Of a stretch of DNA of 20,277 nt, positions 7,135 through 16,310 are shown piece after piece. Position numbers and translations under genes: made by a program. The number at the start of each line of letters is the position of its first letter. Position 1 is the stretch's first letter. The notes beneath the pieces are model-generated. The model saw only the letters and a program-made list of their open reading frames with translations, had not been told where the DNA came from and did no database searches. Source of the stretch: a virus; the IMG/VR virus record IMGVR_UViG_3300006190_000024, positions 1 to 20,277 of that record; one strand, written 5' to 3'.

Positions 7135-9549
7135 ATGAGAATTCCCACATATACATCTGGATCAGCAATGACCTCAGAAGCTCCTGGCCGCAGCTTTCGG
7201 ACTAGGGCAAATGCGCAGCCGTTTGTTCAACAGGCACAGGGCCAGGGGGCTATTGCAAGTGCCGTAATAGGCCAAGCAGCTGAATTTACAGCTATGCGGT
7301 ATAAGGCTGCTCGCCAAACGCAACTTAGCGAAAAACTCTTGGCTGGCGAAGAGTCGCTTCGGGAAGAGGTGGATAGACTTTCAAACATACAGACAGGTAA
7401 GCTTGGCAGCGTTTTTAACGAAGGCGGCAAAGAGGAAAATGGTCTTTGGTCTCAGTCTACTAAATCTGTGCGCGAAAAACTTCTTTCAGACGTTACTGAT
7501 CGTGAGTCACGGCGCATACTTAACGACCGTTTCGGTCAGATGGAGCTTACTCAAAGGTTTTCTTTGCGTGGTCAAATTGACAACAAGATTACTGCTGCAA
7601 ACGCCGCTGCTCGCACGGAAACCCTAAACCGCGCAGCATCTGCAATTGCCGGTGGAAGGGACATTGCAAGCATCTCTTTAACCTTGCAGAATGTTGGCGT
7701 TGACTCAATGCAGCTTGCCGAGCTAAAGCTTGGAAACCCAGACGCGCTACAAAGGCAAGAGTACGCAATGCTGTATAACGGCGCTTTGGGAGCGGTTCAG
7801 AACCATGTATTCAACAGCCCTTCAAGAACAGCTGCTGTAGAAGGATTGCGCTTGGCAGAGCGTGAAAGAGACCCGACATTTGCAGGCGCAGGGCAGTACG
7901 CATACGCAGCTTTGAATATGCTAAGTCCAGAGGATAGGGCTAAAATACTTAGTAACGTAGTTCGGACCTCAAAGTTTATAGACGCCCCTTCGATAGAAGA
8001 GCAAAAACAAGAAGCGCTAACCCAAGCAGGAATTAGAACTTTCGTTGAACAAATTGACGTTACAACTGCGCGCTTAGAGGCTGGCGTCGATGTTCCATTG
8101 GCAGATTTGCAAAGGCTTCAAGGGGCTGGTACGTCGTTTGCTGAGTTAGCACCAAATCGAGCGCAAGCAATTAGTGATTCTCTTGCAGATTTAAATACAT
8201 TTAGTAACTTAAAAGATGATTTAAATGAATTTGGTAGTCCCGCAGCCGTGGCCCGGACTGTAAAGAATGCTTTTGAAGGCGCTTATTCTGGCGACCCTGA
8301 TTCAGCAGACACTAGGGCAGATTTAAGAGCGGCTGAGTTTGCAAGAAAATACCAAAAGAATATGATCGAAACTTTGAAGAAAGACCCTATGCGATGGGCT
8401 CAAAACGCAAAGGCGATTGAGGTTGGACCTATAAGCTTAACCCAAGAGGCTTTTGAAAATGGTGAAACAGGAATAGCTCAAAGGGCCTCTGCCGCCAAAA
8501 TGGCTAGTGGCTTTTACGGAACTACAGTGCCGCTTTTTACCAATCAAGAAGCGTTGGCAATGGTGGCTGAAATAGAGAAGGATGGACCAGTTGGCGCAAG
8601 CATACTTGCAAACATTGCAGGCGCAGCTGGCGCTCAGTCTAGCCTGGTAATAGATCAACTTCAAAAGCAGGGACTTAGCTCTGAGCTTGTTGAGGCTATG
8701 GCTCATCCCGAAAACCCTGCCCTGCAACAAACACTTAAAGATATTTCCACTACCTCTTTGGTAGACTTTAAGGGGCGGTTAAAAAATGTGTCTGGAACGT
8801 CTGATGAATTTAACAACATTGAAAGGGGTATCTCGGACCAAACGAGAGATTTGTTCTCTGCGTATTTGCGTGGGGGAGATGTGGGGACGCAGGCCTTATG
8901 GTTTGATCAAATTGAAGTTGCCACCAAGCTTGCTATTAATTACACCTTAAATGGCATGAGTTCTGCAAAAGCAGCAGAAAGAGCGGCAAAAAAAATCTTC
9001 TTAGAAAAAAATACCGTGTTTCCAACGTCTAGCGGAACTTATTACATTCCAAACCGGTCTGATGCAAGTGATATTTCTTCGGCTGCAACAAACCTTTTGA
9101 GCAGTGAAGATATTTTTAAGCTTGTGCCAATTCAGATCATTGACACAGAATACGATGATGCAGTTGATAGAGCGCTAAACCAAGCAGCGATTGCAAGTAA
9201 GGGTGTTTGGGTCACGGACGGGGAAGGTAAGGGGCTTACGCTGCAATACAGCGTTGGCGATTATGGGGACACGCTGCTCCCTGTGTTTAAAGAAGATGGT
9301 TCAGAGTTTAACTTAACTTTTGACCAAATACTTTCTTTTTCTGCAAAAATAACAGAGTCTAAATTAGAATCAGGAGAGTTTTCCGCTGAAGACGTTGGCC
9401 TGTACAATCAAGGTCGGGCAATTGCTGCGGAGGCCAGAGGGGAAGTGATGCCGCCGCCAGCAGAAGAAGCGACTTCAGGGAGCGATTGGATGAGCGGGTA
9501 CGCCGATCAAGGCGCTGCGTATCGCAACAAAACAGGCGAAGGCCAATGA
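7135..9549 (+). CDS. Internal virion protein C (T7 gp15-like core protein)
   Basis: An 804-residue, mostly helical, charged protein, close in size to T7 gp15 (about 750 residues), in the expected place after the gp14-like gene. The start motif RIPTYTSGSAM and the following Gln/Ala-rich segment are seen in core proteins of many marine podoviruses. No catalytic domain, signal peptide or clear membrane span is visible. The likely role is a component of the internal core and of the DNA ejection tube. GGAG at 7124-7127 serves the ATG. The stop (9547-9549) overlaps the next start as ATGA. Confidence 0.82.
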   Translation: MRIPTYTSGSAMTSEAPGRSFRTRANAQPFVQQAQGQGAIASAVIGQAAEFTAMRYKAARQTQLSEKLLAGEESLREEVDRLSNIQTGKLGSVFNEGGKEENGLWSQSTKSVREKLLSDVTDRESRRILNDRFGQMELTQRFSLRGQIDNKITAANAAARTETLNRAASAIAGGRDIASISLTLQNVGVDSMQLAELKLGNPDALQRQEYAMLYNGALGAVQNHVFNSPSRTAAVEGLRLAERERDPTFAGAGQYAYAALNMLSPEDRAKILSNVVRTSKFIDAPSIEEQKQEALTQAGIRTFVEQIDVTTARLEAGVDVPLADLQRLQGAGTSFAELAPNRAQAISDSLADLNTFSNLKDDLNEFGSPAAVARTVKNAFEGAYSGDPDSADTRADLRAAEFARKYQKNMIETLKKDPMRWAQNAKAIEVGPISLTQEAFENGETGIAQRASAAKMASGFYGTTVPLFTNQEALAMVAEIEKDGPVGASILANIAGAAGAQSSLVIDQLQKQGLSSELVEAMAHPENPALQQTLKDISTTSLVDFKGRLKNVSGTSDEFNNIERGISDQTRDLFSAYLRGGDVGTQALWFDQIEVATKLAINYTLNGMSSAKAAERAAKKIFLEKNTVFPTSSGTYYIPNRSDASDISSAATNLLSSEDIFKLVPIQIIDTEYDDAVDRALNQAAIASKGVWVTDGEGKGLTLQYSVGDYGDTLLPVFKEDGSEFNLTFDQILSFSAKITESKLESGEFSAEDVGLYNQGRAIAAEARGEVMPPPAEEATSGSDWMSGYADQGAAYRNKTGEGQ

Positions 9550-11414
9550 GGCCGCGCAAGTTAGCATCTGAAAACAGGGTTCTTCGCGCAGTCGCTGGTC
9601 AGGATATGTCAGTTTCCCTTGGAAGGGCTGTACAAGAGATAATTAATACACCAACCCTAACCGATCTTGTGGGTAACGCCCCCACTGGTGTAATCGGTGG
9701 TATGACTGATGAGCAGAGATCACTGCGCATTCAGAATGACAAGATGCGTAGAAGCCGCAAAAGCCTGCTCGAAAGTCAGCTGCGTACAGCTACGGACCCC
9801 ATCATAATCGAAAACCTTACGGGTCAACTTGACACGATTGACGTTGAGGGTGGAGATGAACGTGATGCGTTTGTTCAAGAGAGTATCGATGCTGGTAGAT
9901 TGATTGATACAGACCAGCTTGAAGAAGAGTATGGAGACCGTCTAAAGTTTGATGGCCCTATGGTACGGCAAGAGGCGAAAGCCCTCTATGACCAAAAGAA
10001 AGCAGAGGCCGTTAGGCAGGCTATACTTGAGCGCAGCCCAAAGGGGTTTGCAGCCACAGCCGTAAAGCTAGGGGCCGGTCTTGTAAATCAAATGACTGAC
10101 CCAATAGAAGTTGCATCTGCGTTTATTCCGTTTGTTGGACCCGCAGGCCGAGCATATTCGATTGCAAGGTTTGGTCGTGTTGGCGGTAGGGCCGCCCAAG
10201 GCGCTGTTGAAGGTATGCTTGGCGCAGCTGTAATTGAGCCTATATATTATGGGCTCTCCACAAGCCAGCAGCTGGATTACACGATGCGAGAAGCGTTGTT
10301 AAATGTTGGCGCTGGGCTTGTTCTCGGCGGTGGGTTTGGAACCATTGCTGGCGTTATGTCGCGTCATTCAATTGACGCAAATGCTGTCGCCAAATCTATT
10401 GAGCCAGACGCTTCTCTCAAAACCACTGTAGACCCAGAGGTAATCCCAAGCATTCCAAAAATGACAGATGTTGAAAGCGCAGTTGTTGCAAAACAAACTC
10501 GAGAAAACATATCAAAGTCTTACGATCTTTTGGGCGGCAAGGTCACAGCTGACATGGCTATTCGTCAAATGGTTAATGATATTGACGTAAATGTTTCGCT
10601 TAAAGCCCCGCGCATTCCAAGAAAACCGCAGACGATAACTGAGTTTATCCGCGCTAAAGGCGGGATGAACGATGAGGATGTTACCTTTAGGGGGGAGCTT
10701 GCATCTAGGGACGTTAAGGGCCGCGCCTCATACGTTACTTCAAGGGGAAATTTAGTAAACTCTCTAAGCAACCCTGGCAGTAACCTAAACGCTGACAACA
10801 TAGCAGAGGCGGCTCAAGAAGCTGGGTTTATTACAAAACGAGATACTAATGAGCTTTTCGACGCAATTGACCAAGACCTGCGCGCAAAGAATGGCGATGG
10901 TGAATTTGTCTTCTCCATTGAAGACCAAGAAATGGCGGAAGATTGGCGCAATTTAAATGGAGCTAAATCCGACTACGATGCGGAAATTGAGCGCCGTTTA
11001 GATATTCGCAATGTCCTAGATGAAAATAAGGCAACCGATGTTTCTGATGAAGAAATTGCAATGATTTCAGAATACATGTCTCGCAATAATTCTACGATAG
11101 ATGAGGCAACATATGAGATGGGCGTTGACCTTAGCCGTACTAAACTGCAAATGGAGTATGATTACGCGGTTGATCTAAAAAGCGATCCATACGCTGATTT
11201 TGAGGCTTCTATGCGTATAGAGGAAGCAGAGATACGGGAAGAGGCTGACATTGACTTTGGGCCAGACGAAGCGGTTATACAGCAGTTGAGAGATGAAAAC
11301 TTGCTAACGCCGGAAAATATTAAAGAGCTTGATGAAATTGCGGCGCTTGACGCAGAATTTGCAGCGTTTTCAGACGTTGTTGACGCGGTATCAACCTGCA
11401 TAGTGAGGTCATAA
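9546..11414 (+). CDS. Internal virion protein, N-terminal partner of a gp16-like pair
   Basis: A 622-residue protein. The ATG at 9546 is chosen because it forms an ATGA overlap and has GAAGG at 9538-9542; a longer in-frame start at 9486 would read through the end of the previous gene. After an acidic helical N-terminus, a glycine- and alanine-rich hydrophobic zone of roughly 100 residues (nt about 10045-10350, around LGAGLVNQMTDPIEVASAFIPFVGPAG and LNVGAGLVLGGGFGTIAGV) looks membrane-active. The remainder is acidic and helical. No lytic transglycosylase motif is visible, unlike the T7 gp16 N-terminus. The TAA shares its last base with the next ATG, so the two products are coupled. Confidence 0.75.
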   Translation: MRPRKLASENRVLRAVAGQDMSVSLGRAVQEIINTPTLTDLVGNAPTGVIGGMTDEQRSLRIQNDKMRRSRKSLLESQLRTATDPIIIENLTGQLDTIDVEGGDERDAFVQESIDAGRLIDTDQLEEEYGDRLKFDGPMVRQEAKALYDQKKAEAVRQAILERSPKGFAATAVKLGAGLVNQMTDPIEVASAFIPFVGPAGRAYSIARFGRVGGRAAQGAVEGMLGAAVIEPIYYGLSTSQQLDYTMREALLNVGAGLVLGGGFGTIAGVMSRHSIDANAVAKSIEPDASLKTTVDPEVIPSIPKMTDVESAVVAKQTRENISKSYDLLGGKVTADMAIRQMVNDIDVNVSLKAPRIPRKPQTITEFIRAKGGMNDEDVTFRGELASRDVKGRASYVTSRGNLVNSLSNPGSNLNADNIAEAAQEAGFITKRDTNELFDAIDQDLRAKNGDGEFVFSIEDQEMAEDWRNLNGAKSDYDAEIERRLDIRNVLDENKATDVSDEEIAMISEYMSRNNSTIDEATYEMGVDLSRTKLQMEYDYAVDLKSDPYADFEASMRIEEAEIREEADIDFGPDEAVIQQLRDENLLTPENIKELDEIAALDAEFAAFSDVVDAVSTCIVRS

Positions 11415-13897
11415 TGGAAAATTGCTTAGACTTAGGCAAAAAGGTTAATAACAAACGCCTTGATGACCAGCAGGTTCTCGACATTTTTAACGATCTGCAA
11501 CGGGCCAGAGATCCACAAAAAGCTGCAAACATGCTTCTTAACATTGAAGATGCAATGTTTCAGCGTGGCGCGTATCTTGTTGAGGGTGCAGACCTGGCGC
11601 GCAAGGTTGAAAAGCGTGGGCGTTACCTTAACATAATCGCAGAACATCGCCTAATGGAGTTGGCTGAGAGGGCTGATTCCGAATATGCAGACCCTAGCCT
11701 TGGGCTTGAGGCGGCTCTTGTTGGCGTTAATGCTTCTGGCATTGATGGAAATAACAGATCCGTTGCGGCTGTGGACTCTGCAATATTTTTAGAACACGCG
11801 GGTGGACTAATAGCAGATCTAAAAAAAGATGGCCTGCACACAGCTTACGTCAACATGCGCGGCCAGCTAGAGCGAGAAGTGTCACGGGTTTTAAGCGACC
11901 TAAACATGAGAAAACCAACTAATGCTGTTGATGCTAGTCCAGAGGCAGTAAAAATTGGCAAGATTATGTTTAAGTACCAGCGCAGCCTTTTAGAGCGCCA
12001 GAATAGATCAGGCGCTTACATAAGGTTAAAAGAAGGCCGCGTGGTGCAAGCCAGCCATGATCCAGGCGCGCTTAGAAAAGCTGGGTACGAAGAGTGGCGC
12101 GATTTCGTTGTAAAGAACGACATGCTAGATTTTGACCGCATGGATATTGCGCCGGAAAGAGTTGAGCGTTTCCTAGAGCTTTCTTACGCTTCTATTGAAA
12201 GCGGCATAAGGATTGCTAACGGCAAAACTACAGACGATATTGCCAAGGCTTTTAAGGGGCCAATGAACCTAGCGAAAAGGCAAAGCGCCTCTGGTGTCTT
12301 TACCTTTAAGAACGCGGATGCTTGGTACGATTACGATCAAAAATTTGGGCGCGGCTCATTGCGCGAGGCGTTTATGCAAGACATGCAATCTGCCTCAAGA
12401 TCGTCTGCTTTGATGGAAACCTTTGGCACTAACCCAGAGGCTATGCTTGATAAAGTTAGAGATAGGCTTCTAAAAAAACATAGAAAAAACGCAAAAAAAG
12501 TTAGTCGTTTGCGGCGCGATAAGGCGCTTCTTACCCTTGATGCTGCAATGGCAGAGGTTACAGGAAGTGTTAATATAGGCTCATCTTCCAACATCGCTCA
12601 GTGGACGGCTGGATTTCGCAACATACAAACAATGGCAAAGCTTGGCGGATCTTTTATATCTGCCCTTTCAGATGTTGGCTTTATAGCAACAAACCGCATG
12701 TACCAAGGCCGCAGTATGGTTGACGCATGGGGTGATGCTTTTGGAGCAGTGTTTCGAGGCATGAACAAGGGCCAAATGAGGGATTTTGCAGATCGAATGG
12801 GCGTAGGCCTAGAGGGCCAGCTTGGAGATTTCTTTCAAAGGTTTAACCCTACGGACAACGTAAATGGTCGCCTGTCTAAAACTATGGGGACTTTCTTTAA
12901 GTTGAACCTGTTGCAGCCTTGGACGGAAGCAAACAAGCGCGGCGTTAGCTTAATGATTGCAAATGATCTAGGGCGCGAGGCAGGCAAGTCTTTTGATAAG
13001 TTGCCGGGTGACTTGCAACGTGTTCTTGGGTCATACGGAATTGACAAGGCAAGCTGGGAAGTTGCCAGAAAGGGCGTCAAAAAGGGGCCGGATAAAAGAG
13101 ATTACATTTTTCCAGGTGACATTGAGGATACAAAGGTTCGGGAATCCATCTTTGCCTTGCTGGTAACTGAGGCTGATTTTTCTGTTCCTTCACCTGGGGC
13201 TAGGGAAAGAGCTATTTTGCGTAGAGGCTATAGACCAGGTACAGCTGCTGGCGAGTCTATTCGTTTTGTAACGCAATTTAAATCTTTTGGGGTTACTGCG
13301 CTAACAAAGGTTTTGGGGCGTCAAGTTTATGGCTACGGCGGTAAAACTCTAGCAGACCAATTAAAGAAAGGTGCGGGCGCAAACCTTGGGTTAGCAAACG
13401 CAATTATTGGAACTAGCTTTCTTGGGTACTTTGTGATGCAGGCCAAAGAAGTTATGCGTGGAAAAGAGCCACGACCAGCAACGCCTGAGACTTTTATGGC
13501 CGCAATGATGCAGGGTGGCGGTTTAGGGCTTTATGGTGACTTTCTGTTTGCAGAAACAAACCGTTTTGGCGGTGGGGGGTTCGTTTCGGACTTGCTTGGC
13601 CCTAGCGTTTCGACAGTAGGTGATTTTTCCGATTTACTTATAAAAGCCAAAAATGCTGGTTTTAACGGAGAAAAAAACCTTGGAGGTGACGCCGTTCGTC
13701 TTGTTAAAAACAACACACCATTTGCTAATTTGTTCTACACCAAGCAAGCAATGGACTATCTTTTATGGTATCATTTGCAAGAAATGGCGAACCCAGGCTA
13801 CTTGCAGCGCTCTGAAAGACGAAGCCAATCCGACTCAGGGCAAGGCTTTTTGGCGCGCCCAAGTGATGTAATCCAGTATGGCGGAGGATTTAAGTAA
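11414..13897 (+). CDS. Internal virion protein, C-terminal partner of a gp16-like pair
   Basis: An 827-residue core protein. Its C-terminal third carries features I associate with large podovirus ejection proteins: TQFKSFGVTALTKVLGRQ, a hydrophobic IIGTSFLGYFVM segment, a GGGLGLYGDFLF motif, and an NPGYLQRSERR segment close to the end. A strongly basic patch (LLKKHRKNAKKVSRLRRDK) is encoded by a cluster of A-runs near 12471-12502. GAGG at 11405-11408 lies 5 nt before the ATG, which overlaps the previous TAA. With its upstream partner it totals about 1450 residues, comparable to T7 gp16 (about 1320), hence the gp16-like reading. The role in DNA ejection is inferred from family and position. 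Confidence 0.8.
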   Translation: MENCLDLGKKVNNKRLDDQQVLDIFNDLQRARDPQKAANMLLNIEDAMFQRGAYLVEGADLARKVEKRGRYLNIIAEHRLMELAERADSEYADPSLGLEAALVGVNASGIDGNNRSVAAVDSAIFLEHAGGLIADLKKDGLHTAYVNMRGQLEREVSRVLSDLNMRKPTNAVDASPEAVKIGKIMFKYQRSLLERQNRSGAYIRLKEGRVVQASHDPGALRKAGYEEWRDFVVKNDMLDFDRMDIAPERVERFLELSYASIESGIRIANGKTTDDIAKAFKGPMNLAKRQSASGVFTFKNADAWYDYDQKFGRGSLREAFMQDMQSASRSSALMETFGTNPEAMLDKVRDRLLKKHRKNAKKVSRLRRDKALLTLDAAMAEVTGSVNIGSSSNIAQWTAGFRNIQTMAKLGGSFISALSDVGFIATNRMYQGRSMVDAWGDAFGAVFRGMNKGQMRDFADRMGVGLEGQLGDFFQRFNPTDNVNGRLSKTMGTFFKLNLLQPWTEANKRGVSLMIANDLGREAGKSFDKLPGDLQRVLGSYGIDKASWEVARKGVKKGPDKRDYIFPGDIEDTKVRESIFALLVTEADFSVPSPGARERAILRRGYRPGTAAGESIRFVTQFKSFGVTALTKVLGRQVYGYGGKTLADQLKKGAGANLGLANAIIGTSFLGYFVMQAKEVMRGKEPRPATPETFMAAMMQGGGLGLYGDFLFAETNRFGGGGFVSDLLGPSVSTVGDFSDLLIKAKNAGFNGEKNLGGDAVRLVKNNTPFANLFYTKQAMDYLLWYHLQEMANPGYLQRSERRSQSDSGQGFLARPSDVIQYGGGFK

Positions 13898-13956
13898 TGA
13901 CGCCACCCCTTAAAAGGTGTATTCTACGCACTAGGAAAGACAAGGACTTGCTATGA
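13897..13956 (+). CDS. Candidate 19-residue basic peptide bridging core and fibre genes
   Basis: The bases between the core gene and the fibre form one short open frame encoding MTPPLKRCILRTRKDKDLL. Its ATG overlaps the upstream TAA (TAATG), its TGA overlaps the fibre ATG (ATGA), and GGAGG at 13883-13887 stands 9 nt ahead of it. Overlap at both ends plus a good ribosome site suggest a translated mini-gene or a coupling leader for the fibre. Against it: the ribosome site lies in codons needed by the core protein, and such a short frame can arise by chance. Its function is unknown. Confidence 0.4.
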   Translation: MTPPLKRCILRTRKDKDLL

Positions 13957-16298
13957 CAGTATCATCGAGCACCAACCGAGCAAGCTATAGCGGCAATGGA
14001 ACGCTTACGACTTTTGCCTACGGTTTTAAGATCTTTGACCAGGATGAGTTGACAGTCATCCTTCGATCAAGCACCGGCGTCGAGACGGTTCAAACGCTTA
14101 CAACACACTATACTGTAACAGGTGTAGGTGCGGCAGGGGGCGGCAACGTAGTGTTCGGAAGTGCTCCTGCGTCTGGCGTTACCATTGTTATTTTGCGCGA
14201 GTTGGATCTTAAGCAAGGTTTGAACTTGGTTCCCAACGATCCCTTCCCAGCGGAATCGCTAGAAAGCAGCTTGGACAAGCTGACATTTATGGTGCAGCAG
14301 CATAACGAAGAGCTTGGCCGGACGATCAAGGCATCGCGAACAAACGTGCTTGCTGGCTCTGAGTTTACAATCCTAGCAGCGGATCGTGCCAATAAAGTAT
14401 TTTCTTTTGACGGATCTGGGGATCTGGCTATTACTCAAGAACTTGGCACTTTCAAAGGGAATTGGGCCGCTTCGACTGTTTACAAAGTTCGTGACCTGGT
14501 GAAGGACACCAGCACCAATAATATATTCATGGTAAAAACTGCGCATACTTCTAGCGGTTCTCAGCCAATCACCACCAACACGGATGCAGCGAAGTGGGAT
14601 CTGATTGTTAATGCAGCCGCAGCGACCACCAGCGCCACAGCAGCAGCCGCAAGCGAGACAGCCGCAGAGGCAGCAGAGGCAAACGCAGAGACTGCTCAAG
14701 CGGCTTCTGAGGCGGCGAGAGACGCAAGTGTTACTGCAAAGGATGCAAGCGTTGTTGCAAAGAACGCAAGCGTTGCCGCGAAAGATGAGAGCGTAACCGC
14801 TAAAAATTCTTCGGAATCTGCGCTCGCCAGCTTTACGGGTCAGTACGCCACAGGATCATCTGATCCTAGCAGCAATTTAAATACCGGCGATCTGTTTTTC
14901 AATTCGTCAACAAACCTGATGAAAGTTTACACCGGATCTGCCTGGGTAGCACTTACCCCCAGCAGCTCTGCCCAGACGAACATCAACGCACTTGCGGCTT
15001 CCGCCGTTATTGCCGACATGGCAATTTTAGGCACCGATGCTATCGTCGCTGACATGGCAATTTTAGGCACTGATGCCGTTGTTGCCGATATGGCGATACT
15101 GGCAACAGACGCAATTGTTGCAGATATGGCGATCCTCGGAACCGCTGATGTTGTTAATGACATGAATATCCTAGGTACTTCTGACGTTGTAACGGACATG
15201 AATGTTCTTGCCACTTCCGATGTCGTCACAGATATGAATGTTCTTGCCACCGCTGATGTAGTCAACGACATGAACGTGCTGGGTACTTCCGCAACCGTAA
15301 CTGCAATGAACCTTCTCGGCACCTCTGGCAATGTCACAGCGATGTCGAATGTTTCGGGAGCAATCTCCAACGTCAACACAGTTGCGGGAATAGCAAGCAA
15401 CGTTACGACTGTCGCTGGCGTCAGTTCTTCGGTGTCGGCCTTAGCAGCATCCGCAGTTCTTGCGGATATGGCGATCCTAGCGACAGACGCCATCGTTGCA
15501 GATATGGCTATCTTGGCTACTGATGCGATCGTTGCAGACATGGCGATTTTGGCAACCGACGCCATTGTTGCTGACCTAGCGATACTAGCCACAAGCGATG
15601 TCGTAACGGACATGAACGTGCTTGCCACTTCAGACGTAGTTAATGACATGAATGTGCTTGGCACTTCGGCGAATGTCACAGCAATGTCAAACGTGTCAGG
15701 CAGCATATCCAGCGTAAACACGGTGGCGAGCAACCTTGCTAGTGTAAACAGCTTTGCAAACACATACCGCATTGCGTCAAGCGCCCCAAGCTCTAGCTTG
15801 AACACTGGCGATTTGTACTTCAATACCTCAACAAATGTCGTCAATGTTTATAACGGAAGTGCCTGGGTTGCTGCTTATGCGTCCCTATCGGGCGCGCTCA
15901 CAGTCTCTAACAATCTTTCGGATCTAGCAAACGCAGGTACAGCCCGTACCAATTTAGGGCTTGGCAGTGCCGCGACCACGGCTTCAACGGCCTACGCTCC
16001 TGCTGCTGGTAGCTCCAATGTGGTCACGACAGGCGCTTTGAACAGCGGTTCAATAACATCTGGCTTTGGCACTATTGATATTGGTTCCTCTTCCTTTACA
16101 ACAACAGGAACAGTGAACTTTGGTAGCTTGGCAGATGGTACGATTACCGTGACAGCATTTGTCGATGAAGATAATATGTCAAGTGACAGTGCCACCCTAG
16201 TGCCGACACAACAATCGGTAAAAGCTTACGTAGACAGTTCTGTTGCTACTGCAGCCACAAAAGGCTTTGCTATCGCCGCAGCAATAGTATTTGGATAA
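13953..16298 (+). CDS. Tail fibre with T7 gp17-type N-terminus and 12-residue repeats
   Basis: A 781-residue fibre. Residues 1-150 match the T7 tail fibre N-terminal domain that binds the tail (FAYGFKIFDQDELTVIL, HYTVTGVG, VQQHNEELGR). Residues 220-290 are an Ala/Glu coiled coil ending in heptads. Residues 300-334 carry a TGDLFFNSST...YTGSAWV motif. Two blocks of 12-residue repeats follow (351-470 and 501-584), then a second TGDLYFNTST...YNGSAWV motif (607-641). The C-terminus has a segment common in marine phage fibres (SATLVPTQQSVKAYVDSSV). Ribosome site AAGGA is at 13942-13946. The role is host recognition; the receptor is unknown, and the final part may instead dock further fibre subunits. 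Confidence 0.9.
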   Translation: MTVSSSTNRASYSGNGTLTTFAYGFKIFDQDELTVILRSSTGVETVQTLTTHYTVTGVGAAGGGNVVFGSAPASGVTIVILRELDLKQGLNLVPNDPFPAESLESSLDKLTFMVQQHNEELGRTIKASRTNVLAGSEFTILAADRANKVFSFDGSGDLAITQELGTFKGNWAASTVYKVRDLVKDTSTNNIFMVKTAHTSSGSQPITTNTDAAKWDLIVNAAAATTSATAAAASETAAEAAEANAETAQAASEAARDASVTAKDASVVAKNASVAAKDESVTAKNSSESALASFTGQYATGSSDPSSNLNTGDLFFNSSTNLMKVYTGSAWVALTPSSSAQTNINALAASAVIADMAILGTDAIVADMAILGTDAVVADMAILATDAIVADMAILGTADVVNDMNILGTSDVVTDMNVLATSDVVTDMNVLATADVVNDMNVLGTSATVTAMNLLGTSGNVTAMSNVSGAISNVNTVAGIASNVTTVAGVSSSVSALAASAVLADMAILATDAIVADMAILATDAIVADMAILATDAIVADLAILATSDVVTDMNVLATSDVVNDMNVLGTSANVTAMSNVSGSISSVNTVASNLASVNSFANTYRIASSAPSSSLNTGDLYFNTSTNVVNVYNGSAWVAAYASLSGALTVSNNLSDLANAGTARTNLGLGSAATTASTAYAPAAGSSNVVTTGALNSGSITSGFGTIDIGSSSFTTTGTVNFGSLADGTITVTAFVDEDNMSSDSATLVPTQQSVKAYVDSSVATAATKGFAIAAAIVFG
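14724..14807 (+). repeat. Heptad repeat, four copies of ASVxAKD/N
   Basis: Four consecutive 7-residue units read ASVTAKD, ASVVAKN, ASVAAKD and ESVTAKN (fibre residues 258-285). The spacing of Val and Ala fits a trimeric coiled coil at the end of the fibre's helical stalk. Codons differ between units, so the DNA is less repetitive than the protein. Confidence 0.85.
15003..15362 (+). repeat. Fibre 12-residue (36-bp) repeat block 1, about 10 units
   Basis: Units such as AIVADMAILGTD and DVVTDMNVLATS follow one another without gaps from residue 351 to 458, and a degenerate tenth unit (GNVTAMSNVSGA) ends at 470. Hydrophobic residues recur at positions 2, 3, 6 and 9 of each unit. At DNA level the units use different synonymous codons, for example GCC/GCT/GCA for Ala and TTA/CTG/CTC/CTA/CTT for Leu. 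Confidence 0.92.
15453..15704 (+). repeat. Fibre 12-residue (36-bp) repeat block 2, about 7 units
   Basis: A second block (residues 501-584) repeats the plan of the first: units of the A-I-V-A-D-M type, then units of the D-V-V-T-D-M-N type, then the same closing unit (ANVTAMSNVSGS). The shared order shows that a whole block was duplicated, or that both blocks were built by the same rule. A 30-residue spacer separates them. Confidence 0.9.
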
Positions 16299-16310
16299 AG
16301 GAAAAGATAA

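Noticed and set aside
9486-9545. Longer start of the 622-residue core protein
   Set aside because: It would overlap the previous gene by 64 nt with an Arg-rich extension; ATG 9546 has an ATGA overlap and a good ribosome site.
12471-12502. Programmed frameshift at A-runs
   Set aside because: Several runs of six to seven A lie close together, but the long frame continues well past them and no alternative frame of useful length opens. They simply encode a Lys-rich patch.
13905-13916. Terminator between the core and fibre genes
   Set aside because: CACCCCTTAAAAGGTG can form only a short stem with two bulged bases and no T-run follows; the candidate mini-ORF explains the gap better.
14927-15844. 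Antisense open frame of 305 codons across the fibre repeats
   Set aside because: It mirrors the 12-residue repeat block: the regular codon pattern of the fibre gene keeps the opposite strand free of stops. It has no ribosome site and the encoded protein is a low-complexity reflection of the repeats. All other genes are on the + strand.
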